Below are positions 1 through 9,800 of a DNA stretch of 56,636 nt, in pieces. The notes beneath the pieces are model-generated. The model did no database searches. It was not told the origin of the DNA and was given only the letters and a program-made list of their open reading frames with translations. This DNA is from Bacillota bacterium (GTDB lineage Bacteria; Bacillota; Clostridia; Acetivibrionales; DSM-1351), in the NCBI GenBank assembly GCA_023393115.1, contig JAEWMS010000004.1, positions 1-56,636 on the forward strand, in the 5' to 3' direction. Each line of letters begins with the position of its first letter. The stretch's first letter is position 1. A program made the position numbers and the translations under genes.

Positions 1-255
1 GTGTCGGTCAACAGGAAAAATATAATAATCGATACTGTGAAAAAATCTGAGAATGGGCAGGAACTGATCGTAAGGCTGTATGAATGTCATAACAGAAGGA
101 CTGCTGCCAGCCTGAGCTTTTTCAAGAAAATCGGATATGCCTGCGAAACCGATCTTGAGGAAAAGGAAATAGGAGTAATTGAAACAGGGGATAATACGCT
201 GTCCTTTGAAATATACCCCCATGAGATCAAAACCTTCAAGATCGGGCTGATTTAG
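1..255 (+). CDS. C-terminal fragment of GH38 alpha-mannosidase
   Basis: This open reading frame is already open at the window edge and ends at a TAG stop, so only the last 84 residues or so are visible. The pattern 'ENGQELIVRLYE' followed by 'ETDLEEKEI' and the closing 'FEIYPHEIKTFKI' is typical of the C-terminal beta-sandwich of family 38 alpha-mannosidases, which trim alpha-mannosides in the cytoplasm of Clostridia. The catalytic domain lies outside the window. A strong terminator follows, so this gene is not co-transcribed with the biosynthetic cluster and marks the chromosomal side of the left junction. The family call rests on the C-terminal pattern alone. Confidence 0.6.
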   Translation: MSVNRKNIIIDTVKKSENGQELIVRLYECHNRRTAASLSFFKKIGYACETDLEEKEIGVIETGDNTLSFEIYPHEIKTFKIGLI

Positions 256-307
256 CGGTAATCATTTTTGACGGTAATGGGAAATTAAGAATATTAATTA
301 AAACCTG

Positions 308-363
308 AAGGGACTGTTGCACAATGAATAAATTTTATTCATCAGGGCAGCAGTTCCTTTTTT
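308..363 (+). terminator. Intrinsic terminator of the mannosidase gene
   Basis: AAGGGACTGTTGC (308-320) pairs, with G-T wobbles, with GCAGCAGTTCCTT (347-359). Inside it ATGAATAAA pairs with TTTATTCAT. A run of six T ends the element. It lies about 50 bases after the stop codon of the mannosidase fragment. Confidence 0.85.
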
Positions 364-368
364 ATCCT

Positions 369-500
369 GTGCGTCGTGTGTCCAGCGAAGCTGGATCACA
401 CCAGTCGGTGTAAGTCCGACCACGGCAATCACCAGTGGGTCGTGTAGCTAAATCCGGTGCGTTGCAGTAATGCAGGGTGCTAAGCGGATGAATAAAGTTC
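369..500 (+). mobile_element. 5' fragment of a group II intron (class C-like placement)
   Basis: The sequence begins with the group II 5' consensus GTGCG at 369, five bases past the T-run of the upstream terminator, and then runs through G/C-rich segments able to form helices, including GTGTAAGTCCGACCACGGCAA, shaped like the domain I region of bacterial introns. No maturase gene or domain V/VI hairpin follows, so the 3' part is lost, cut off near 490-500 by other debris. Class C introns are known to insert just downstream of terminator hairpins, and the position fits that habit. The exact 3' boundary is not visible. A non-intron structured RNA is the main alternative. Confidence 0.5.
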
Positions 501-555
501 TCAAAAGAGGGCAGGCAATCACACAGAATATCATCAAGAACCTTTGCATCAGCTT

Positions 556-687
556 TTATTTTTTCAACTCTTGTTCTGTTATTTTCAGTAGATTCACGCA
601 CTGCCATTCCAATGTTTTTGTGTTTCTGGCTAATCGAGAAATGCTTTTAATATAGAGTGTATCTCCTTCTCTGACGTAATCAAGCAT
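556..687 (-). pseudogene. Serine recombinase (resolvase) fragment
   Basis: On the minus strand the translation 'LDYVREGDTLYIKSISRLARN' matches the resolvase segment containing the conserved 'SISRLAR' motif of the serine-recombinase catalytic domain. It has no N-terminal catalytic serine and no DNA-binding domain. It is fused in frame to an IS256 transposase fragment at about 688, and after 'ARNTKTL' the reading leaves the family pattern. It is a dead remnant created by recombination between mobile elements. Confidence 0.6.
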
Positions 688-895
688 TTTACCATTTCTT
701 GAGTTCTCGTTGTCAGTCCTCTCATACGGCACGTACCCAAGGTGTTCATCTATTTCGGCTTCAAGCATACTTTCCAACCAGCAGATCCTTATGTGCGTCC
801 TGGATGTCCTCAGCAGATTTAATGTCATACTTCTCAATTAGTGCAGCAATGATGTTCTTTTTGTCTTCTCTCATAGAATTTTTTCTTTTTACCAT
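688..895 (-). mobile_element. IS256-family transposase, N-terminal remnant
   Basis: A minus-strand gene start is visible: RBS AGGAGG (903-908 on the plus strand as CCTCCT) and ATG at 895, giving 'MVKRKNSMREDKKNIIAALI'. A frameshift near 780 separates this from 'MLEAEIDEHLGYVPYERTDN' and the 'NSRNGK' that follows, which is the signature N-terminal block of IS256 (Mutator-type) transposases. The DDE catalytic core is gone, replaced by a resolvase fragment. It is non-functional. A C-terminal fragment of the same family lies at the other end of the cluster. Confidence 0.75.
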
Positions 896-1072
896 AAAAA
901 AAGCCTCCTATGATATTTTAATTTTATCATAGAAAGCTCAAATTGTAGAATTTATTTCACAGCCTCCAATCAATCTTCTTTTTTAGATATAGATATTTGT
1001 TGAAAAAATACAAATATTTATAAAAAAATGATGTTGCATTTCCTTTTTGTTAGTGCTACTATATACAATAGT

Positions 1073-1081
1073 TGCTATAAT
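1073..1081 (+). promoter_or_regulatory. Extended -10 promoter for loaP/cluster
   Basis: TGCTATAAT is a perfect extended -10 (TGnTATAAT). The best -35-like hexamer at normal spacing is poor, as is common for extended -10 promoters. It would start transcription near 1088, giving a leader of roughly 175 bases before the loaP start codon. A second arrangement, TTGCTA-N17-ATTATA (1072-1100), overlaps it. Confidence 0.5.
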
Positions 1082-1166
1082 TACAATAAATTACATTATA
1101 TAAAAATATTTTAAAAATTTAAGGAAATATTGTAAAGCACTTATTGTTAATAATCGTAGCCATGCC

Positions 1167-1180
1167 TCGTTAACTAACGA
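1167..1180 (+). promoter_or_regulatory. Inverted repeat in the loaP leader
   Basis: TCGTTA-AC-TAACGA is a perfect 6-bp inverted repeat within the predicted leader, flanked by CC and GG that could extend it past a small internal loop. LoaP proteins are known to bind a hairpin in the leader of their target operons, so this is a candidate site. As an RNA hairpin it would need the innermost pairs open to make a loop. A DNA operator is the alternative. Confidence 0.3.
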
Positions 1181-1263
1181 TAAGGAATATATCTTAGCTA
1201 TTTAGGAGTTTATAGATTTTTATAAATGAATGGGCGGAGCTACGTCACTAAAAGGATAAAATA

Positions 1264-1875
1264 GTGGATATGGGTAACTGGTTCGTATTTTACGTTAAAA
1301 CAGGAAGTGAACAAGAAGCTTGTGATTTTCTAAACAAAGTATTTGATAAAAAAGAGTCTGTAGCATTTATTCCACAAATTGAAACTATTTTAAGAAATTC
1401 AAAAAGTATTATAAAGTGTCTTAAGCCTATGTTTCCAGGATATGTATTCCTTGATTCTACTCTAGATGAAGCAATGATTGTAAATATTACATATAAATAT
1501 ACAAGATTATTAAAGTGCATATACAGAATTTTAGGAAAAGAAAATTTTACTTATATGAAGATAGATAACTCTGAAAAGAAGTTTCTTTTACAATTTTTAA
1601 ATGATGAATATGTTACAGAAGAATCTAAAGGACTAATTATAGGAGATAAGATTTATGTTACTTTAGGACCATTAAAGGGTAGGGAGAGCATTATTAAAAA
1701 GATTGATAGGCATAAAAGACGTGCTGAAATTGAAATTGCATGCTTTGGTGAGTTAAGGAGGATAAATGTATCCTTAGAGGTTGTTTATTGGATTATTAAA
1801 AGAGAGTTTGTAATAAATAGGTTTATTAGTATTTACATATTTAACATACACGGAGAAATCGTTATATATTCATAA
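1264..1875 (+). CDS. loaP: LoaP-type NusG paralogue, processive antiterminator
   Basis: The protein (about 203 residues) opens with 'WFVFYVKTGSEQEAC', has 'KPMFPGYVFL' near residue 60 as in the NusG N-terminal domain, and continues into a KOW-like segment 'GDKIYVTLGPLKGRESIIKK'. Core NusG sits beside ribosomal-protein genes. A specialised copy heading an NRPS/PKS operon is the hallmark of LoaP, which reduces termination across very long biosynthetic operons in Firmicutes. I take the GTG at 1264, because AAAGGA (1251-1256) lies 7 bases upstream; the ATG at 1270 is 13 bases away. As first gene of a same-strand run of about 53 kb, it is the only regulator seen in the window. The C-terminus carries about 25 residues beyond the expected KOW end. 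Confidence 0.85.
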   Translation: MDMGNWFVFYVKTGSEQEACDFLNKVFDKKESVAFIPQIETILRNSKSIIKCLKPMFPGYVFLDSTLDEAMIVNITYKYTRLLKCIYRILGKENFTYMKIDNSEKKFLLQFLNDEYVTEESKGLIIGDKIYVTLGPLKGRESIIKKIDRHKRRAEIEIACFGELRRINVSLEVVYWIIKREFVINRFISIYIFNIHGEIVIYS

Positions 1876-1906
1876 TTAATTAAGTCATTAAACCGGATTT
1901 AGGGGT

Positions 1907-2310
1907 GATATTTGTGATATACATAAAAGTATTAATCCGTATAACGAATACTGGGGCAATTGTGTTATAAATATGGCGCTTTTATTGATTGATACCACGG
2001 GTTTTGAAAAAAGTTATATATCTTAATGATTATAAGTACTGTTTTTTGAAGACAATATGACTTTGGACTATACGGAAGAATACTATAAGCTTTTTCTTAA
2101 CAATATTTTAAGGTTGAGAAACATGATTTTACAGTCATTAAAATAAAGTACCGGAATTAAAATTAGTTATGAATGGCAGTAATGTACTGTTTTATGTACT
2201 TGAGGATGATAGAAATTCATACTTTGGAATCAAGTAAGTTTCTGGACAAAAGCTTGTTGAAGCGGCACAATCGCCATACAACATTTTGTTGGCTTTATTA
2301 ATAGTTTAAG
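1907..2310 (+). pseudogene. Decayed BtrH-like acyltransferase gene
   Basis: This region has no intact gene, but the three frames piece together a coding trace. 'INPYNEYWGNCVINMALLLI' is followed by a stop, then in another frame 'FFEDNMTLDYTEEYYKLFLN', then 'VPELKLVMNGSNVLFYVLED'. The first block aligns with the starts of two intact genes of this cluster: 'KPFDLFWMNCQFNML' at 13135 and 'EPFNDIFYKGCFYSS' at 44442, including the candidate catalytic Cys. At least two frameshifts and several stops break it. It is therefore a dead fourth copy of the BtrH-like family, and also forms the leader between loaP and the first synthetase. Confidence 0.55.
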
Positions 2311-2322
2311 AGGTTGATATCT

Positions 2323-5300
2323 ATGAATACTGATAACGGAAATTATATGGTTTTTTATCCATTAACTCATCCTCAAAAAAGGATCTGGTTCTTAGAGAAG
2401 ATATACCCAGGAACATCTTTATACAATATTGGTGGAACAGTAAGAATAAAGAGTAATATTGATTTTGGTTTACTTGAAAAGTCTATAAATATTTTCATTA
2501 AAAGAAATGAAGGAGTAAGGTTAAGCTTTGTCGAGAACACAGGAGAAGTTAGTCAATATATAGTAGATTATGGAAAAGTAAAGCTGGATTTTTTTGATTT
2601 CTCTAAATATGATAACTCAGAAGAAGAATTTATAAAATGGGTTGAAATAGAAGCTAAAAGGCCATTTGTTTTAGAAAATGAAAGGCTTTTTTATTTTGCT
2701 TTATTTAAATTGTCAGATAATGATAACGGATATTTGGTTAAGTTGCATCATATAATTTCTGATGGATGGTCAACTAACATAATGACAGATCAGATATGTG
2801 ATACATATATAAGGTTATTAAATGAAGAACAGATTAATGATAGTTTAGAGTGTTCTTATATTGAATATATATCAAACGAAAAAAAATATCTTTTATCAGA
2901 TAGGTTTATAAAAAATAAATTCTTCTGGAATGAGAAGTTTAAAGTTTTGCCGGATATGTCTTTAAATAAAAGCTCAGATGAAATCGAAGGAAAAAGAAAA
3001 ACCTATGAACTTGATATAGATAATTCTAATAAATTAAAAAACTTTGTAGGGAATTACAAATTTTCAGTCAATACATTTTATGTTGCATTGTTTATTATTT
3101 ATTTATATAAAACTACCCAGCAGGAAGATATTGTAATAGGTACTCCTGTGTTCAATAGATCCGGGAAAAAGGAGAAGAGCACTATTGGGATGTTTACAAG
3201 TACAATGCCATTTAGATTTGTTATAGATGATGATTTAAGCATAGAGTATACTATGGCAAAAATAAATGAACAGTTGAAAGATTGCTATTATAATCAAAAA
3301 TATCCGTACGACCTACTTGTAAAGGATCTGGAACTTAAGAAAAAGGGGTATGACAATCTTTTTAATACCTGTGTTAACTATTATAATACTAGACACAATT
3401 TAGAACTAAATAACTATCAAATAGAAAACATAGAATTTTACAATGGAAATCAAATATATTCTTTGCAACTGGTTATAAAAGACTGGTCCGCAGCAGGAAA
3501 CTTAACATTAGAATTTGACTATAAGACTAATGATTACTCTGAAGAGCAAATTGATGTTATGTATACTCGTTTGTTAAATTTAACGAATCAAATAATAGTT
3601 AACCCATATGAAAAAGTAAAAAATTTAAGTATTCTGACATATGATGAAAGAAATAAAATATTATATGGGTTTAATGACACTAAAAAAGAATACCCAAAAA
3701 ATAAAATGATATATCAATTGTTTGAAGAACAAGCAAAAAAGTCACCAGATAAGGAGGCTATTAGATTTAATGATAATAAGTTAACTTATCAGGAATTAAA
3801 TCAAAAAATAAATCAGCTTGCCAGGTACCTTAGAAATAAAGGTATAAAAAATGAAACAATTGTTGGACTTATGACTACCCACTCAATTGAAACCGTTATT
3901 GGAGTTTTTGGTATTTTAAAAGCTGGAGGGGCTTATTTGCCTATTGACCCTGATTATCCAAATGACAGGATATGCTATATGTTGGATGATTCGGGCGCTA
4001 GTATGATTCTTACTAATGTAGATTTAGATAGTACTATGAATTTTAATGGCAAAATAATTAAACTTAATAATCAAAATATATTTTTTGGTGATGCATCAAA
4101 TCTTGATGTTATTAATAAGCCTGATGATTTGGCATATATTATTTATACGTCTGGTTCAACGGGGAAACCAAAGGGTAGTATGATTGAGCATCAAAGTTTA
4201 GTTAATTATGTCTGGTGGGCAAAAAAAATGTATATGAGAAATGAGGATGAAGTGATTCCACTTTATTCTTCTCTAGCATTTGACTTAACTGTTACAACCA
4301 TTTTTACTCCATTAATCAGTGGAAGTAAAATTATTGTATATAGTAATAATTTTGATGATGAAGAATATGTTCTTTATAAAATAATTAAAGAGAACAATAT
4401 AACGCTTATTAAGCTTACTCCTTCACATCTAACTTTATTAAGAGACTTAGATAATAGCAATTCTTCGGTTAGACGATTTATTGTTGGTGGAGAAGATTTA
4501 AAAGTAAATATTGCTAGAGATATTTATAAAAGCTTTGATGGAAAAATAGAAATATTTAATGAATATGGACCTACTGAAACGGTAGTAGGTTGTATGATAC
4601 ATAAGTATAATTGCGAAAATGATACAAGAATTTCAGTTCCGATAGGGGTTCCTGCCGAAAATGTACAAATTTATATTTTAGATAAGAACCTTAATCCAGT
4701 GCCAAGTAATACAATTGGAGAGATATATATATCTGGTGATGGAGTCGCAAGAGGATATTTAAATAGGTCTGAGTTGACGCAGGAAAAGTTTATTGATAAT
4801 CCTTTTATATGCGGACGAAGGATGTATAAAACTGGTGATTTAGCTAGATTCTTGAATGATGGTAAAATAGAGTACGTCGGAAGGTTGGACCAGCAGGTTA
4901 AGATTCGAGGATATCGTATTGAATTGTGTGAAATTGAGAAGCACTTATTGAGCCATAAATCAATAAAAGACGTTGTTGTGGTAGATTATCAGGATAACAA
5001 CAATAATAAATACCTATGTGCATATATTGTAATAAAGTCTAATGTTTTAATATCCGAGTTAAAAGATTTTCTGCGTTGTTATTTACCAGATTATATGATT
5101 CCATCTTATTTTATTGAATTGGATGAAATACCATTAACTATAAATGGTAAGATCAATAGAGCTTTATTACCAGAACCTTGGATTGAGGAAGTTGAAGATA
5201 CAGAGTTTATTGTATATAGAAATGAAAATGAAGAAAACCTTATACGCGTAATTTGTGAAGTTTTGAACATTGATAGGGTGAGTATGAGGCATAATTTTTA

Positions 5301-6834
5301 TCATATCGGTGGAGATTCAATAAAAGCAATTCAAATTGCTTCAAAACTAAATGATAGAGGTTTAAAAATAAGGGTTAGAGATATTTTATCCAATCCTATT
5401 ATTGAAGAAATGGCGCAATACATAGGGCAAAGCAAAGAGTTGGTTATACCGCAGGGATTTTCTGATGGAACCTTTAATTATACTCCAATGGTATGTTGGT
5501 TTTTTTCACAGCAATTCAATAATTTTAATCACTATAACCAGAGTATACTGTTGGAGCTAAATCAGAAAATTGGATACGAAATGTTGGACATAGTTTTTAA
5601 TGAATTAATAAAACACCATGATACATTAAGAATAAATTGCAATTTGCAAACCAGAGAGCTGTTTTATAATAATGAGCATTTGAACAAATACCATCATATT
5701 CAAGAATATGATCTAAGAAATCAAATTTATTCGGTGCAAGCTGAAAGCATGAAACGTATAGCAGATGACCTTAAATCAAGTTTTAACATAGAGAATGGTA
5801 TTTTAATTAAGGGATGTATATTTGATTTAGGACAAAGTACGAAAAGAATACTAATTACTGCCCATCATTTAGTAGTCGATGGAGTTTCATGGAGAATTAT
5901 ACTAGAAGATATTAATTTGATGTTAAATCAACTAAATAATGGAATTAAAATTATTCTTCCATCCAAAACAAATTCATATCAGGAGTGGGCGAACAGATTA
6001 GTAAATTCTATTAAAAAGGAAGCGCAATATGAAATAAGCTATTGGCAGAATGCTTTAAATCAGAATTTTTGTTTTCCTAAAGATTATGATTTGGGTGAAG
6101 ATATTATAGATAGCTGCTATACTATAGAGTTTAAAATGAGTGAAGAGTTTACACTTAATCTTATGACAAAAGCCAACATGGCATATAACACTGAACCGAA
6201 GGATTTATTAATAACTTCGTTATTGAGAACAATAAAAAACTTTACTGGAAATGAAGAAATAGTCATTGAACTTGAAGGTCATGGTAGGAATGATATATTA
6301 GGAAGTATAGATATTTCAAGGACAGTTGGATGGTTTACAAGTTTATTTCCATTTTTTATTAAGCTGAAAAAGGAAGATATATCATCTCAGATTAAAGAGG
6401 TTAAAGAGGAAATAAGAAAGATACCCAACAAAGGGATTGATTTTGGTATACTGAAATATTTGACAACTACTTTCAATGAAAGCAAAAATAAGCACATCAG
6501 ATTCAATTTTTTAGGTGATTTTACTCCAGGATATAGTGACGCTTTTTTCACTCTTTTAAATGATCAACTAGGAAGTGATTATTGTAGTTTAAACACATTA
6601 ACGTATTCAATTGAAATAAATTGTTTTGTATTAAATGATAGGTTAAATGTACATTTGACATATAGCAAAAATAAGTATTCTGAAAACACTATGGAGAAAT
6701 TTACATCTGATTATATGAATAACTTAGAAAATATCATTAAGCATTGCTGTAATAAAAAAGCTTCGGAATATACACCTTCTGATTTTGATACAGTAAACCT
6801 AAATTTAGAAGAGCTGGGAAGGATTTTTAGTTGA
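2323..6834 (+). CDS. NRPS C-A(Asn)-T-E, D-Asn prodrug-cap synthetase
   Basis: About 1503 residues. A condensation domain (about 5-430, HHIISDG near 145) is followed by an adenylation domain (455-950, 'YTSGSTGKPKG' near 608), a carrier ('GGDSIKA', Ser near 999) and an epimerization domain (1040-1480, 'HHLVVDGVSWR' near 1180, 'RTVGWFT' near 1340). Reading the ten specificity positions against GrsA gives D-L-T-K-I-G-E-V-G-K, essentially the known Asn code (DLTKLGEVGK). A leading C domain on an initiating module suggests acylation of Asn by a fatty acid, and the E domain then gives N-acyl-D-Asn, as in ClbN and XcnA type prodrug modules. I prefer ATG 2323, 9 bases after AAGAGG, over TTG 2314. The very next gene is the matching peptidase. 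Confidence 0.9.
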   Translation: MNTDNGNYMVFYPLTHPQKRIWFLEKIYPGTSLYNIGGTVRIKSNIDFGLLEKSINIFIKRNEGVRLSFVENTGEVSQYIVDYGKVKLDFFDFSKYDNSEEEFIKWVEIEAKRPFVLENERLFYFALFKLSDNDNGYLVKLHHIISDGWSTNIMTDQICDTYIRLLNEEQINDSLECSYIEYISNEKKYLLSDRFIKNKFFWNEKFKVLPDMSLNKSSDEIEGKRKTYELDIDNSNKLKNFVGNYKFSVNTFYVALFIIYLYKTTQQEDIVIGTPVFNRSGKKEKSTIGMFTSTMPFRFVIDDDLSIEYTMAKINEQLKDCYYNQKYPYDLLVKDLELKKKGYDNLFNTCVNYYNTRHNLELNNYQIENIEFYNGNQIYSLQLVIKDWSAAGNLTLEFDYKTNDYSEEQIDVMYTRLLNLTNQIIVNPYEKVKNLSILTYDERNKILYGFNDTKKEYPKNKMIYQLFEEQAKKSPDKEAIRFNDNKLTYQELNQKINQLARYLRNKGIKNETIVGLMTTHSIETVIGVFGILKAGGAYLPIDPDYPNDRICYMLDDSGASMILTNVDLDSTMNFNGKIIKLNNQNIFFGDASNLDVINKPDDLAYIIYTSGSTGKPKGSMIEHQSLVNYVWWAKKMYMRNEDEVIPLYSSLAFDLTVTTIFTPLISGSKIIVYSNNFDDEEYVLYKIIKENNITLIKLTPSHLTLLRDLDNSNSSVRRFIVGGEDLKVNIARDIYKSFDGKIEIFNEYGPTETVVGCMIHKYNCENDTRISVPIGVPAENVQIYILDKNLNPVPSNTIGEIYISGDGVARGYLNRSELTQEKFIDNPFICGRRMYKTGDLARFLNDGKIEYVGRLDQQVKIRGYRIELCEIEKHLLSHKSIKDVVVVDYQDNNNNKYLCAYIVIKSNVLISELKDFLRCYLPDYMIPSYFIELDEIPLTINGKINRALLPEPWIEEVEDTEFIVYRNENEENLIRVICEVLNIDRVSMRHNFYHIGGDSIKAIQIASKLNDRGLKIRVRDILSNPIIEEMAQYIGQSKELVIPQGFSDGTFNYTPMVCWFFSQQFNNFNHYNQSILLELNQKIGYEMLDIVFNELIKHHDTLRINCNLQTRELFYNNEHLNKYHHIQEYDLRNQIYSVQAESMKRIADDLKSSFNIENGILIKGCIFDLGQSTKRILITAHHLVVDGVSWRIILEDINLMLNQLNNGIKIILPSKTNSYQEWANRLVNSIKKEAQYEISYWQNALNQNFCFPKDYDLGEDIIDSCYTIEFKMSEEFTLNLMTKANMAYNTEPKDLLITSLLRTIKNFTGNEEIVIELEGHGRNDILGSIDISRTVGWFTSLFPFFIKLKKEDISSQIKEVKEEIRKIPNKGIDFGILKYLTTTFNESKNKHIRFNFLGDFTPGYSDAFFTLLNDQLGSDYCSLNTLTYSIEINCFVLNDRLNVHLTYSKNKYSENTMEKFTSDYMNNLENIIKHCCNKKASEYTPSDFDTVNLNLEELGRIFS

Positions 6835-6855
6835 TAAATCATAGGAGGGGTATAA

Positions 6856-9800
6856 TTGAAAATACGGATTATAAAATTTGCATTTATTCTTATTGCCATA
6901 TTAATATGTTCAAATTCAGTTTTTGCTGAAATTAATGTTAATCATAGCCTACAAAGTATTTTTACAGAGGAAAAACGTATAAGAATAGAATCATGGATAA
7001 ACAGTTGTATGAAAGAAGGGAAAATACCTGGTTTATCAGTTGTAATTGTTGATGGTGATAAAACCATTTATAAAAAAGGATTTGGTTATTCAAATTGTAA
7101 AACCAAGAATCCAGTTACAGCTGAGACTTTATTTGAACTTGGGTCAACAAGTAAGGCATTTACAGCACTTGGAATTTTAAAACTTGAAAAAGATGGTAAA
7201 ATTAATCTGAATGATCCGGTAAACAAGTACATTCCATGGTTTAGTATGAGGTACACAGGCAATCATAAAGGAGAAAAAATTAATGGGTATGTCAACATTA
7301 CTTTAAAACAGTTACTGTATCATTCAAGTGGGGTTCCGTTTTCATCAATAGGAGATATTCCCATTGATGAAAGCGATGATGCATTAGAAAAAACTATTAG
7401 AACTCAAGTAGATAAAGAGCTTGATTTTTATCCAGGTGATAAATTTCTTTATGCAACAATAAATTATGATATTCTCGGACTTGTAATTCAAAATGTATCA
7501 CATATGTCATACGAAGAGTACATACAAAAAAATATACTAGATGTATTAGGGCTTAAAAACACTTATTTATTTAGAAACACTGAGGACAAGCATAACTTGG
7601 CAAGTGGATATAAAGTAGGATTCCTCAGACCGGTGGAATATAATGCACCTGTATACAGAGGAAATACTCCTGCAGGATACATCATAACTAATGCCGAGGA
7701 TTTAGCTAAGTGGATTAGAATACAACTTGGAACAGAAAATTCAATTAAGTTCGACAAGAGTGTAATCCAATTCTCTCATATACCAGATCGTACTGTATCG
7801 CCTGGCGTTGACGGATCATCGTATGCTTGTGGATGGTTTGTATTCCAAGACGGTGGAGGTATCATTTCCCATGGAGGAAGTAACCCAAATTTCTCATCGT
7901 TCATCTTATTCAGGCCTCAAGAAAAGTTTGGAATAGGTATTTTGGCGAACTTAGATTCTTCGTATACAAAAGGAATTGCAGATGGTATATATAATATAAT
8001 TCAAGGAGAAAACCCTAAGAATAATATACATGATAAATATATTACTATAGATAATACTTTCTCTATTGTAGCACTAATATCTTTATTGGTGGCACTAGTA
8101 ACCGTCTATTTATTATTAGTTTTATTGCTTCAGATTATAAAAAAGGAAAGAAAGTGTATTGAAAATCTAAAGGGGATTATAACTAAACTATTATTTCTTT
8201 TGTTTTTCCTAACAGGTTTTGGGTATTGCATTTACAGAATTAGCGATATCATATATTGGGAACTTCCATGGTCATTTATTAAAGTATGGGCTCCAAGCAG
8301 TTTATTGACATCAATAATTATATTATTTGTAACAGTCATATTATTCTGTACTTATTTTATGCTCACAACAATTTTTACAAGAAAAAATGATAAAACTTTG
8401 TTTGTTATTGTTGCATTAAGCGTAAGCAGTGGATTTGGAAATGCAATAATAATTTTTGTTGTTAACGAAGCATTAAATAGAACAGACAGTTTTCAATTCG
8501 GTCTTTTATTATATTTTATTATGGGAATGGTCCTTTACGTTTATGGACAACGTATTGTAAGGAAAAGACTTCTTTTTTTAACAAGTAATGTTGTTTATGA
8601 TATGAGAATTGATATGATAAAAGAGATTCTCAAATCTTCATATGAAAAGATTGAACAGATGGAAAACGGAAAGATACATTCGGGCTTAAATAACGATACC
8701 GAGGCAATCAGTAACTTCGCAAATGTTATTGTCTCAGCAGTATCAAGCTTAGTAACTCTCATTTGCTGTTTTATATATTTAGGAGTAATCAATATATATG
8801 GTCTATTTGTATCAATATTAGTTATTTTCAGTGCAGCAGGTTTATATTTTGCTATGGGCAGATATGCAAACAAATTATGGGAAGAGACAAGAGACCTTCA
8901 AAATATATTTTTTAAATTTATTAACAGTTTAACTAATGGTTTAAAGGAACTCAAAATTAACAATAAAAAGCAAGCTGGATTTGTAAATGATATGCAAGAA
9001 AGCTGTAAGGAATACCGTGACAAAAGAATTAAGGGTGACTTGGGATTTGCCAATGTTTTTGTTGTTGGAGAATTACTGTTCACTATAGTAATTGGAGTTG
9101 TTGCATTTGTTTTTCCAATTGTTTTTAAAGATATTCAAACCAGCTCATTAAAAGATTACGTGTTTATATTTTTATATATGACTGGACCTGTACATGGGGT
9201 TTTAAATTCAATACCTCAATTAATCAACGCCAGAATAAGTTATAGGAGGCTTAATGGTCTTATGAAAGAACTAGAATCTTTTGAAACAGTAAATACTGTC
9301 AGAGAAGATGTTTTTTTGACTGACCGTTTTTCTCTAGAATTAAATGATATTGAATATACTTATAAAAATAATAATAGCGATTTCTTCAAAGTAGGACCTA
9401 TAAATTGGACTTTTCAGTCTGGCGAAATTACATTTATTACTGGCGGTAATGGGAGTGGAAAATCTACATTAGCAAAACTTTTAACAGGATTATATATGCC
9501 TGATAAAGGAGATATAACACTTAATAAAGATAATATTCAGCCAGAAGAGTTACGCCAATGCTATTCTACAATTTTCAGTGATTATTTTTTATTTGATAAG
9601 TTATATGGAATTGGACAAACAGATGAAAATAAAATAGATGAGTTGCTTAAGGTTTTGCATATAAATGATAAATTAAGTATTGATAACGATATATTTAGTA
9701 CAACTAAGCTGTCAAGCGGGCAGAGAAAGAGATTAGCGCTTCTAGTCAGTTACTTGGAAGATAAGAAAATATATTTGTTTGATGAATGGGCTTCAGATCA

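Noticed and set aside
470..655. Plus-strand open frame of 61 codons
   Set aside because: It overlaps the intron fragment and the reverse of the resolvase remnant; the translation shows no family features or RBS.
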